In this document: in pieces, positions 32,755 to 40,942 of the stretch
Numbering within the stretch: position 1 is the first letter of the stretch
Layout: each line of letters opens with the position of its first letter
Source: NORP259 sp041398705
GTDB taxonomy: Bacteria > Planctomycetota > UBA1135 > GCA-002686595
Assembly: GCA_041398705.1 (NCBI GenBank)
Contig: JAWKUI010000009.1
Coordinates: 124,001-188,000, forward strand
Length of the DNA stretch: 64,000 nt
Reading direction: 5' to 3'
Notes under the pieces: generated by a model
What the model saw: the letters and a program-made list of their open reading frames with translations, nothing else
What the model was told of the DNA's origin: nothing
The model's database searches: none
Made by a program: the position numbers and the translations under genes

Positions 32755-34479
32755 GTGAATTGCCTGATCCCGATTGCCGCATGGTTGTGCACCGCGCCGT
32801 TGGTGTCTGCCCAAACCGGTCCCGTCTTGCCTGGCGTCGAAACCCTTGGCCGCCTGGGCAGCCTTGGCAGCGGTCCCCAGGTGATCGCGCTGGTGGAAAC
32901 ACGCCTGCTCGCGCCCGGCGAAGACCTCCCCGCCCTGCTGCCTTCGATCGAACGCTGGCAGGCGGATCTGGCCGCGGAGGGGTTCCAGGCGAGCGCGGTG
33001 GCGGTCGGCTTTGAAGAAAGCTCTGGCCACCGCGACGGGCGCGTATTGCTGGGATTGCGCGATTGGCTGCGCGCCGAAGCCGAGAAGGCGCCCCTCGCCG
33101 GCGTGCTGCTCGTCGGCCGGTTCCCCGATGCCCTGCTCGTGCGCAGCGTCAATTGGCGCAAGCAAGGCAAGATCGAGATCGACGGCGAAGCCTACGCCGA
33201 TGTGCCCTACCTGCGGCGCGTGCCCGAAGACGTGGCCCACCGTGCCGACATCGTCCTCGCCGACCTCGATGGGAATTGGGAGGCGTGTTACCACGAAGCC
33301 CCCGAATTGCTGCCCTCGTGGATCGCGGCCTATCCGGCAGGCATTCCGGAACGGGGCGGTCCCTTCGCACGGCTCGAGACCGGGCAGAAACCCTTCGAGG
33401 ATTTCTTCTTGGTCGACGACGGGCGCCTGGTGGTGGCTGAACACAGCCTGGACCTGGACGATTCCAACGCCAACCACGAAGTGGCGGCCGGGGAGCGCGG
33501 AACGCCGAACATTTTGGCCCAACCCGACATCTGGGTGGGCCGACTCGACGCGCGGGGCACGGCGATGGTGCCGCGGCCCGAGTGCGCATTGTTCGACGAT
33601 ACGGGCCAGCCGGTGCGCCGGGACTTCGAGTCCAAGCCCCCCCATTGGCGCGATGGGTTGTGGCAGGCCGATGCCCGCCTCGAGCGCCAGCTTCTGATCG
33701 AGTACTTCGAGCGCAACCACAGCTACCGTACCAGCGGAAGCCCGGCAGAGGCCTGGCGCCCGGCATCGATCGCCTGCGGACTGCGGTCGGGCTATCGCGA
33801 GATGGCCTCCGCCCGCGAAGATTGGCGCGGCGCAGATGCAAAGCACCTCGATGTCGGCGAGCAAGCGACCCTCGCGCAATTCGTCGACTGGATCGCCCAG
33901 CCTGCGGTGCTGCGCACCGTGCGCGCCCACTCCGACCCGTGGGGCAGCGTCTTCGGCAAATCACCGACGAAAGAACTGGACGCGCAACTGGCGCCGATCT
34001 GGAGCTGGAGTTCCTTGGAAAACGTCCTGGCCCCTTCGCTGGCGTCCCCCTGCTCCGGCGGCAAACTCGATTGGTTCCTGCTGCACACCCTCTGGCGCAA
34101 CCACGCGACGGCGGGCGCCCCTGCGTTCTACGTACACACCGGCTGCGAGGGCATCTCCCCGCCCGGTTGGCGCAACCGTCCGTTCCAGGACGCGGGGTAC
34201 GGGGTGCGCCAAGGCGGCGAAGCGTTGCTCTTCTTTGGCGACGGCCTGGCGCTGGTGGGTCGCGCAAAGGTCTTCTACGACGAGCCGCGCGGCTTTGCAG
34301 CGGCGCTCGGCCGCGGCGGGACCGTGGGTGAGGCCTGGCGCGAATACTTCCGCCTCGAAGCCCAGGAGCCGGGCAAAGGCGTGGGCGACATCGGCCGCAA
34401 GCGCGCCTACTTCTGGAGCCTGCTCGGCGACCCGACCCTGCGCCTCCTGCCCCCGCGCGAACGGGATTCCGGCAAATAA
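32755..34479 (+). CDS. Secreted C25/gingipain-like protein
   Basis: Encodes 574 residues from GTG 32755 with a short signal peptide (LIPIAAWLCTAPLVSAQ). Family features are weak but suggestive of the caspase-fold gingipain (C25) group: LAGVLLVGRFPDALLVR, a His in RTVRAHSDPWGS, a Cys within FYVHTGCEGISPPGW in the place of the nucleophile, and the terminal SLLGDPTLRLLPP, common at the end of C25 catalytic domains. An acidic cluster (LADLDGNW) may bind calcium. If correct, it is an exported cysteine endopeptidase. The alternative is an unrelated caspase-fold protein. Its end meets the A-tract of the terminator of the convergent M43 gene. Confidence 0.62.
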   Translation: MNCLIPIAAWLCTAPLVSAQTGPVLPGVETLGRLGSLGSGPQVIALVETRLLAPGEDLPALLPSIERWQADLAAEGFQASAVAVGFEESSGHRDGRVLLGLRDWLRAEAEKAPLAGVLLVGRFPDALLVRSVNWRKQGKIEIDGEAYADVPYLRRVPEDVAHRADIVLADLDGNWEACYHEAPELLPSWIAAYPAGIPERGGPFARLETGQKPFEDFFLVDDGRLVVAEHSLDLDDSNANHEVAAGERGTPNILAQPDIWVGRLDARGTAMVPRPECALFDDTGQPVRRDFESKPPHWRDGLWQADARLERQLLIEYFERNHSYRTSGSPAEAWRPASIACGLRSGYREMASAREDWRGADAKHLDVGEQATLAQFVDWIAQPAVLRTVRAHSDPWGSVFGKSPTKELDAQLAPIWSWSSLENVLAPSLASPCSGGKLDWFLLHTLWRNHATAGAPAFYVHTGCEGISPPGWRNRPFQDAGYGVRQGGEALLFFGDGLALVGRAKVFYDEPRGFAAALGRGGTVGEAWREYFRLEAQEPGKGVGDIGRKRAYFWSLLGDPTLRLLPPRERDSGK

Positions 34480-34513
34480 AAAAAGTAGCGGCCCCCGCCG
34501 GGCGGGAGCCGCT
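34478..34513 (-). terminator. Rho-independent terminator of the M43 gene
   Basis: Hairpin arms 34487-34499 and 34501-34513 (12 of 13 bases complementary) followed on the minus strand by CTACTTTTTTT (complement of the A-run at 34478-34484). It ends the minus-strand metalloprotease transcript and lies against the last bases of the plus-strand gene. Confidence 0.75.
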
Positions 34514-34537
34514 GCCAAACGGATCAAGCGGGCCGGA

Positions 34538-36304
34538 TCAGTTGCCGGTCACCACGATGTTGTCCAGGTACGCGTACTCGTTGGTACGGTTCGCGTTGGT
34601 GGAGAAGGTCAGGGTGATGGTGCCGCTGTTCAGGTTGTTGGCGGTCACCGTCGAGTGGATGAAGCTGCCGGAGTTGCCGGTGAAGGTGGCGCTACCTTTG
34701 GTCACGCCGCCCTGCACCACGGTCACGGTCAGCGCTTCCCCGCTGTCGTACCCCGAGGCGCGGCGGTCGAATTCCACCGTCAGCGAGGTCGAACCCGCCG
34801 GAGCGAAGGTCGTGCGCAGCCAGGAGCTGCGGCGCAGACGGGCACCGTAGCCCCCGTTGCCGTAGCTCGAGCCGATTACCACGTAGTTGGTGCTGCTACG
34901 CGACCAACCGCCCGCGGTGAACCCGCCGCTCTGGAAGTCCTCGGTGAACAACGACCCCCCGCCGGTGCCGCCGGCTTCGGTGGTGAAGGACCAAGTGGCC
35001 GACGAGGTGCTACCCGCGCTGTTGTTCGCGACGACGCGCCAGAAGTAGGTGGTGCTGTTCGCCAGCCCCGTCGGAGCCCAGCTCGTGCCGCTGACCGACG
35101 CGGCCAGGGGCGGGTTGCTGGTGGTGCCGAAGTACACGTTGTAGCCGGTCGCGCCGGTGGAGGCGGCCCAGCCAAGGCTCACGTTCGTGGCCACCGCGGT
35201 GGCGCCGTTCGCCGGCGACGGGCTGGTCGGTGCAGTCGGCGGGTTGCCGGGGTTCGTGCCGCCTTCCCAACCGGTCAGATCCACACGCCAGTTCTCCAGG
35301 GTGCAGCGCATACGGTTCACCTGCTCGGCGCTGAAGTGGTTCATGCACGCGTCTTCCGAGTAGTCCATGAAGTTCTGCACCGGGTCGGGCGTGCCGCAGG
35401 TCGTGCGCGAGCAACCCGAGTAGTTCGGCGATTGTTCCGTGTTGGTGTCACAGATCAGGTCGCCGTTGCTGTAGCAGCTTCCCGTGTGGCAGCCGCCCTG
35501 GAACGTGTGGTACAGGCCCAGGTAGTGCCCCACTTCGTGGGTCGTGGTGCGACCCAGGTGATACGGGGTGTAGTTGGTGTAGCCGAAGGAGTTCCACAGG
35601 ATGCGCACCCCGTCGAAACTCGCCCCCACCACGCCGCCGCCCGAGGGCACGTACGCGTACCCGAGGTTGCCGCCGGCGGTGTTGGTGTAGATGTTCAGGT
35701 AGCGGGTGGTATCCCAACCGATCGACGCGGCGTAGCTGCCCCCATCGTTGTACCAGGTGGTGTTCTGGTGGCGGGTGATGCCGGTGGTCGCGTTGCCGCT
35801 CGGATCGACGGTCGCCAGGTGGAACTGGATGTTGCCACCGCTCAGGGTGCCGAAATCCTCGTTCAGGATCTGGATCTGCTCGAAGATGCGCGCATCGGGG
35901 ATGTTGCCGGTACCGGAGCTCGAGTAGAGCACGTGCACGACGACCGGAATGTCGTAGAGCACGCCGCCGCCGGGGTTGTAGGAGGCATCGGGCACGGTGA
36001 GGCTGGCCGAGCAGTCGTTGACGCTGCCCGCGAACCACGCCGGGGTCGGGTGGGGTTCGCGCTCCATACCGCAGCGCGCGCCGTTGTTCATGAAGAAGCT
36101 CGACGACAGGTACTCATCCCAGTCCTGGAAGACGGTGGTACCGCTGCCATCGCTGGCCACGATCAGACCGCTGTCCAGTTGGTAGACCTGGAAGCGGCCG
36201 GGCTGGAACAGGTTGGCGTCCTGAACCTGCGGGGCAGCGAAAGCGGGCGCGGAGGAGAGGCAAAAGGCGCCGAGCGACGCCAGAAGGAAGGGTCGTGTTT
36301 TCAA
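34538..36304 (-). CDS. Secreted M43 (pappalysin-type) metalloprotease with Fn3 domain
   Basis: Encodes about 588 residues. The TTG at 36304 is chosen as start since it gives a canonical signal peptide (KTRPFLLASLGAFCLSSAPAFA); the open frame continues 21 codons further to another TTG, and no ATG is available. The zinc site HEVGHYLGLYH (about residues 256-266) and the Met-turn region NFMDYSEDACMNHFS are those of metzincin M43 proteases. A fibronectin type III domain follows (about 355-445), then a C-terminal beta-sandwich (about 455-588) like those used for substrate or surface attachment. Cysteines in GGCHTGSCYSNGDLICD likely form disulfides. Confidence 0.88.
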   Translation of the reverse strand: MKTRPFLLASLGAFCLSSAPAFAAPQVQDANLFQPGRFQVYQLDSGLIVASDGSGTTVFQDWDEYLSSSFFMNNGARCGMEREPHPTPAWFAGSVNDCSASLTVPDASYNPGGGVLYDIPVVVHVLYSSSGTGNIPDARIFEQIQILNEDFGTLSGGNIQFHLATVDPSGNATTGITRHQNTTWYNDGGSYAASIGWDTTRYLNIYTNTAGGNLGYAYVPSGGGVVGASFDGVRILWNSFGYTNYTPYHLGRTTTHEVGHYLGLYHTFQGGCHTGSCYSNGDLICDTNTEQSPNYSGCSRTTCGTPDPVQNFMDYSEDACMNHFSAEQVNRMRCTLENWRVDLTGWEGGTNPGNPPTAPTSPSPANGATAVATNVSLGWAASTGATGYNVYFGTTSNPPLAASVSGTSWAPTGLANSTTYFWRVVANNSAGSTSSATWSFTTEAGGTGGGSLFTEDFQSGGFTAGGWSRSSTNYVVIGSSYGNGGYGARLRRSSWLRTTFAPAGSTSLTVEFDRRASGYDSGEALTVTVVQGGVTKGSATFTGNSGSFIHSTVTANNLNSGTITLTFSTNANRTNEYAYLDNIVVTGN

Positions 36305-36651
36305 GGCAGTGTTGGACAGGGTAGGCAGGGCCCTGATACGGGGTGGGAGAGGATGGGGAACCGGCAATCGGCGCCCTCTGGTCCGAATATGCCAACCGGT
36401 CTCAATCCCGCCAGGGCCTTTTTCCCGGGGTCAGAAACTGTCCCCAAAGCGGGCGGATCGCGACGAATCGTCAGTGTCCGAAACCGGGACGGGACTACCG
36501 GGGCCGGGTTCGGCGAAGCCGTGGACCCCCGCCAGGGGCCCCCCAAGGCCGTGTCGGAACTGTAATCGGGAATTTTCCGGCACTGACAATGCCGTTCGGC
36601 AAAGTGTCGACGACTCCCTATCCCTGCTCCCTCAACCGGAGGCTCTTCGCA
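36305..36651. promoter_or_regulatory. Divergent region between M43 protease and nine-heme cytochrome
   Basis: A 347-bp gap that must hold both promoters. On the minus strand TACCCT (36318-36323) lies 13 nt before the TTG start. On the plus strand GGAGG at 36638-36642 is a good Shine-Dalgarno for the cytochrome. TGTAAT at 36561-36566 is a possible -10 without a -35. No gene or structured RNA is apparent. Confidence 0.4.
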
Positions 36652-38958
36652 ATGCGAACCATCCACATCGGCGTGCTGCTCGCCGCCCTGGCACCTTCCC
36701 TGTGCCAAGGGGCTTCCGCCCAGGACCGCGTCCTGGCGTGGAACGACCTGGGCATGCACTGCCTCGACCCGGACTTCTCCATCTTCTCCATCCTTCCCCC
36801 GTTCAACACGCTCAACATCCAGGTGATCCGCGCGGGTCAACTGGTGACGGGCACCGGTCAAGTGCAGGTGACGTATCAAGCCCAGGCGGACGCCGATGGC
36901 TCGATCAACACCTCCTCGATCGGCAAGACGAACTTCTGGGACTACAGCACCGCGTTGTTCGGCGCGAACCTTGCCCCGGATACCGGTCTCGCCGGGTATT
37001 CGATGCCGGGCGCCGCGAACACGCCCCAGCAGGTCGGCTTCGACAACGCCTGGGCCTGGTTCCACGCCGAAGGCATCCCCTTTACCCCCATCGATGATGG
37101 TGGCGCGGACAACCCCTACCCGCTGCTCAAGTTCCAGGCGCGCTCCACCACCGGAGCGCTGCTGGCGGAAACTGTCGCCAGCGTGCCGAACTCCAAGGAG
37201 ATGGAGTGCTCGCGGTGCCACGCCTCGGGTGCCAACCCGGCCGCGCGCCCGTCGAGCGGCTGGACGTACGAGGTCAACACCCTCGAAGACGACCGCTTCA
37301 ACATCCTGCGCCTGCACGACGATCTGCAGGGCGGCACGCCGCGTTACGCCACGTCCCTGCAACTGGCTGGGTTCGACCCCGCTGGTCTCGAGGCCACCGT
37401 GCGCAACACCGGCACCCCGATCCTGTGCGCGAAGTGCCACCCGTCCAACGCCCTGCCGGGTTCGGGCCTGTACTTCATCTCCCCGATGACGCGCGCCATG
37501 CACGCGGGCCACGCCCAGGTGTCGGACTTCATGGGCAACTCCCTGAACGCCCCCACCGGCCGTGCCGCGTGTTACACCTGCCACCCCGGCGCCAAGACCC
37601 AGTGTCTGCGCGGCGCGATGGGCAAGGCGATCGGTCCCGATGGCGACAAGGCCATGGACTGCCAGTCCTGCCACGGCGACATGGAGACGGTCGGATCCTG
37701 GGATCGCCAGGGTTGGTTCGAAGAGCCGAACTGCCAGGCGTGCCACGCCGGCTCGGCCACCCAGAACCCGGGCCAGATCCGCTATGACCACGCGTTCGAC
37801 GCGAACGGGGATCTGCGCCAGGCCACTACGAACCTCTTCGCTACCAACGACGACACCCCGGCCCCGGGCATCTCCCTGTACCGCTTCTCGACCGGCCACG
37901 GCGACCTGCAGTGCTCGGCGTGCCACGGCCCGCCCCACGCGATCTACCCCACCTCGGAAGCCAACGACAACCAGCAGAGCGTCGCGTTCCAAGGCCATGA
38001 GGGCACGATCCAGGAGTGCAGCTCCTGCCACAACAGCCTGACCGCCGCCCAGCGCGTGAACGGCCCCCACGGGATGCACCCGAGCAACTCCGCCTGGGTC
38101 AACAACCAGCACGGGGATTGGGTGGAGACCAACGGCTCGGCCTCCTGCCGGGTGTGCCACGGCACGGATTCGCGCGGCACGATCCTGTCCGAAGCCAAAG
38201 CGGACCGCACCTTCAACACCCAATTCGGTACGAAGCAGTTCTACCGTGGGTTCCAGGTCGGTTGTTACGCCTGCCACGACGGCCCGAACGATGGCGATGC
38301 CAACAACAACTCGGCGCCCGTGGTGCAGAACATCTCGGTCAGCACTCCGAGCGACCTGTCGATCCAGATCCCCTTCCAGGGCAGCGATGCCAACGGCACC
38401 GCGCTGACCTACAAGCTGATCACCCAGCCGCAAAGCGGCACCGCGGGTTGGAACGCGAGCAGCACCACGTACTACCCGGACCGCGCCTTCCAGGGCACGG
38501 TGACCTACCAGTACGCGGCGTGGGACGGCGAGGTCCAGTCCCAGCGCGGCACGATCACCGTCCAGGTGACCGCTCCGTCGTGCACCGCTGAAGTCGAGGA
38601 ATTCGGCTTCGGTTGCCCCGGTTCGAACGGCGAGACCCCGCGCATGACCCTGAGCGGTTGCGCGAACCCCGGCTCCACGGTGCAGCTGCACCTGGACCGC
38701 GCTACCCCGAACACCTTCGTGTACATGGTCCAGGGCAGTGCCCGCCAGGTGCGTGAACTGTGGTTGGGTTGCGTGTTGCGCGTGGCTTCTCCGATCACCT
38801 TGAGCCTGGTGCAGACCGATGCCAACGGCGAGCTGAACTACGACGTGACCCTGCCCACCGGCGCCGGGGACACCGTGGTGATGCAAGCCTTTGTGCTCGA
38901 CCTGTCGATGGGCACCCGCGGAACCTTCTCGAACGCGATCGAGATCCGCCTCCCCTAG
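36652..38958 (+). CDS. Secreted nonaheme c-type cytochrome with C-terminal module
   Basis: Encodes 768 residues with a signal peptide (IGVLLAALAPSLCQGASA). Nine CXXCH heme-attachment motifs are spread over residues about 180-545: CSRCH, CAKCH, CYTCH, CQSCH, CQACH, CSACH, CSSCH, CRVCH and CYACH. The first 170 residues contain GMHCLDPDFSIFSILPPFNTLN, an unassigned N-terminal domain. After the hemes come an Ig-like region (about 555-640) and a small module starting FGFGCPGSNGETP with paired cysteines, a tail seen on many planctomycete exported proteins. Likely an extracytoplasmic electron carrier or reductase; substrate unknown. Strong ribosome site and a textbook terminator. Confidence 0.87.
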   Translation: MRTIHIGVLLAALAPSLCQGASAQDRVLAWNDLGMHCLDPDFSIFSILPPFNTLNIQVIRAGQLVTGTGQVQVTYQAQADADGSINTSSIGKTNFWDYSTALFGANLAPDTGLAGYSMPGAANTPQQVGFDNAWAWFHAEGIPFTPIDDGGADNPYPLLKFQARSTTGALLAETVASVPNSKEMECSRCHASGANPAARPSSGWTYEVNTLEDDRFNILRLHDDLQGGTPRYATSLQLAGFDPAGLEATVRNTGTPILCAKCHPSNALPGSGLYFISPMTRAMHAGHAQVSDFMGNSLNAPTGRAACYTCHPGAKTQCLRGAMGKAIGPDGDKAMDCQSCHGDMETVGSWDRQGWFEEPNCQACHAGSATQNPGQIRYDHAFDANGDLRQATTNLFATNDDTPAPGISLYRFSTGHGDLQCSACHGPPHAIYPTSEANDNQQSVAFQGHEGTIQECSSCHNSLTAAQRVNGPHGMHPSNSAWVNNQHGDWVETNGSASCRVCHGTDSRGTILSEAKADRTFNTQFGTKQFYRGFQVGCYACHDGPNDGDANNNSAPVVQNISVSTPSDLSIQIPFQGSDANGTALTYKLITQPQSGTAGWNASSTTYYPDRAFQGTVTYQYAAWDGEVQSQRGTITVQVTAPSCTAEVEEFGFGCPGSNGETPRMTLSGCANPGSTVQLHLDRATPNTFVYMVQGSARQVRELWLGCVLRVASPITLSLVQTDANGELNYDVTLPTGAGDTVVMQAFVLDLSMGTRGTFSNAIEIRLP

Positions 38959-38975
38959 GAGCAGGGGCGGATCCC

Positions 38976-39015
38976 GGCCCCCCAGGCGTCTGCCGCCTGG
39001 GGGGCCTTTTTTTTT
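38976..39015 (+). terminator. Rho-independent terminator of the nonaheme cytochrome gene
   Basis: A perfect 13-bp GC-rich stem (38976-38988 with 38994-39006), 5-nt loop, followed at once by nine T (39007-39015). The clearest intrinsic terminator in the window. Confidence 0.92.
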
Positions 39016-39153
39016 GTCCCAGCGGTCGGCTGCACTGGGATTTCCTTCGCCCAAGACCAAACGGGGCGGCCGCGTCCGGCAAAGGGTGCTTCCACAGTGG
39101 ACATCCCCTGGACCCGTGCCAAGATGGCGGCTCCAAGCCCCTGATCCCAACCC

Positions 39154-40140
39154 ATGAAGCAACTCTCTCTTTTGCTCGTTTGCGCTCCCCTGATCGGCGC
39201 GTGCCAATCGGATTCCTACGAAACCTCGCACGGCATGCGGCAGGCGAGCGCGGACACCGCGGCCGATGCCCAAACCCTCGCCCGGGAAGCGGCGGCCCAG
39301 GTGGAAAGCACCATGGAAGCGGTGGCCAACCCCGAGCAGTACCGCGACCTGCAACCGGCGGAACTCGACGCGCAGGTCCAGGCCAAACTCGATCGCCTGG
39401 TGCGCGAAATGGCCACGGCCCAAGAAGCCAACGCGTCCACCGAATCCCTGACGGTCGAACCGGTGATCGTCGACGAGGATTGGGCGGAGGCCGGTCCGGA
39501 CGATGTGATGCTCGACGGGGAGATGCTGAGCGAGAGCATCGTCGACGAGCAATTCGAGCAATCGGACATCGTGGAAGAGAGCGTGCGCGAAGCCAGCGCC
39601 TCCCTCGACGAGATCTCCCCGGAAGCGGACATGGCCCAGATGATGGCGCGCATGGCGGAGATCGGCACCACCGGCATCGAGCACGAGCGCCTGCAGCCGA
39701 TGCTGGGCACGTTCAACGCCACCGTGCGCTACTGGATGATGCCCGGCGGTGAGCCGACCCTGTCCACCGGCACCATGAAGAACACCTGGATCCTCGGCGG
39801 ACGGTTCCTGCAGGGGGACTACTCGGGCTCGTTCGAGGGCATGCCCTTCGTCGGCCTGTCGCTCACGGGATACGACAAGGTGCGCGGCAAGTACGTCGGA
39901 AGCTGGGTCGACTCGAGCAGCACCGCCATGGCCAACATCTCCACCGGCGAGATGTCCAAGGATGGACGCACGATCACGTTCTACCGCAACAGCCCCGACT
40001 GCATGACCGGCAAGGACACCGATTCGAAAGAAGTGCTGGAGATCATCGACGCCAACACCCACCGCATGTCGATGTGGGGCCCGGCGCCCGATGGCACCTG
40101 GTTCAAGATGATGGTGATCGACTACTCCCGCGCTCGCTGA
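39154..40140 (+). CDS. DUF1579-family lipoprotein
   Basis: Encodes 328 residues with a lipoprotein signal (LLLVCAPLIGAC, Cys at 17). Residues about 20-165 are acidic, helical and rich in Ala, Glu and Asp, perhaps coiled-coil. The C-terminal half is the DUF1579 beta-barrel-like domain, recognised by LQPMLGTFNATVRYWMMPG, TMKNTWILGGRFLQGDY, GLSLTGYDKVRGKYVGSW and NTHRMSMW. Function of the family is unknown to me. A terminator follows 22 nt after the stop. It lies between a nine-heme cytochrome and a small membrane protein and has no obvious operon partner. Confidence 0.85.
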   Translation: MKQLSLLLVCAPLIGACQSDSYETSHGMRQASADTAADAQTLAREAAAQVESTMEAVANPEQYRDLQPAELDAQVQAKLDRLVREMATAQEANASTESLTVEPVIVDEDWAEAGPDDVMLDGEMLSESIVDEQFEQSDIVEESVREASASLDEISPEADMAQMMARMAEIGTTGIEHERLQPMLGTFNATVRYWMMPGGEPTLSTGTMKNTWILGGRFLQGDYSGSFEGMPFVGLSLTGYDKVRGKYVGSWVDSSSTAMANISTGEMSKDGRTITFYRNSPDCMTGKDTDSKEVLEIIDANTHRMSMWGPAPDGTWFKMMVIDYSRAR

Positions 40141-40162
40141 TCCGGGGATTGCCTCGAAACGC

Positions 40163-40203
40163 CGACGGGCCGCTTTCCCTGGGGAAGGCGGCCCGTCGCT
40201 TTT
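40163..40203 (+). terminator. Terminator between the DUF1579 and convergent membrane-protein genes
   Basis: Stem 40163-40173 with 40188-40198 (11 bp, perfect), with a second inner complementarity (TTTCCC/GGGAAG), followed by CTTTT. Probably ends the plus-strand transcript. Confidence 0.7.
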
Positions 40204-40216
40204 CAACCCGAATTCC

Positions 40217-40840
40217 TCAGGCCACCCGCTCGCGCGGCCCGTCGACATGCGGCGGCGGAACGGGCCGGCCCCCTTCGAAGCAGATCTTCGCTTCGTGCGG
40301 ACCGCTCGCATCGCCGTCGACGCGGACCTCCACCATCATGCGGGAAGGGTGGTCCGGTTCGGTGGGCAGTAGCCACAGGCGCAGGGGAATCACGCCGGGA
40401 TGGTTGCCGGGATCCTGCGAATCGCGCACCGCCGTCACCAGCGCCTGCCGATAGCTCGACGGATCCTTGAGGAACTCGCGGTAGAGGTCCTGCTGTTCTT
40501 TGCTGGGCCCTTCGCCCCCGGCTTCGACCGCCACGGGCACCCAGGAGCCTTCCCACTGCACGCGCTCGCGCGCCAACCAGACCCCGTCCTCGAAACTCTC
40601 GAGCGGTCCGAAGATCGGATCCTGACGAATGGCGATCGGCGCTTCGCTTTCCTCTTCGCGGCGCAGGGCCAGGTCCCAGAAGACGGCCATCGCTCCGGAC
40701 ACCAGCAGCCACACGGCCCACCAGGAAAGGTCGAAGCGGGCAGCGGCCAGGCTGGCCACGGGGCCACCGATCAGCACGGCCAACATGGCCGGAGCCAACA
40801 GATAGCGGTACCAGGGGGCCTGGGTGAGGGAGGCAGACAT
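40217..40840 (-). CDS. Hypothetical small membrane protein
   Basis: Encodes 207 residues. Two hydrophobic helices lie near the N terminus (RYLLAPAMLAVLIGGPVASLAAA and LSWWAVWLLVSGAMAVFWDLAL), followed by a soluble domain of about 140 residues that starts IRQDPIFGPLESFEDGVWLA. That pattern resembles the D-P-x-F-G-x-L opening of DUF2262/DUF6985-type proteins, but the match is too short for a firm call. No catalytic motif. Divergent from the Lon-like protease gene, with about 100 bp between the starts. Confidence 0.6.
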   Translation of the reverse strand: MSASLTQAPWYRYLLAPAMLAVLIGGPVASLAAARFDLSWWAVWLLVSGAMAVFWDLALRREEESEAPIAIRQDPIFGPLESFEDGVWLARERVQWEGSWVPVAVEAGGEGPSKEQQDLYREFLKDPSSYRQALVTAVRDSQDPGNHPGVIPLRLWLLPTEPDHPSRMMVEVRVDGDASGPHEAKICFEGGRPVPPPHVDGPRERVA

Positions 40841-40928
40841 ACTTCAGCTTTCGACCCCCCACCCCGGAGCCTTGAGGCCTTTCCCGCCCGCCCCCCACGC
40901 CGCCGGCCCCTTCCCGGTCCCAATCCGG

Positions 40929-40934
40929 TACGAT
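40929..40934 (+). promoter_or_regulatory. Candidate -10 element of the Lon-like gene
   Basis: TACGAT ends 8 nt before ATG 40943, predicting a leaderless or near-leaderless transcript. A -35 hexamer is not evident. Confidence 0.38.
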
Positions 40935-40942
40935 CCCGCCCT

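Noticed and set aside
36301..40311. 1336-codon minus-strand frame opposite the nonaheme and DUF1579 genes
   Set aside because: Shadow of high-GC codon bias; the plus-strand genes have signal peptides, heme motifs and terminators.
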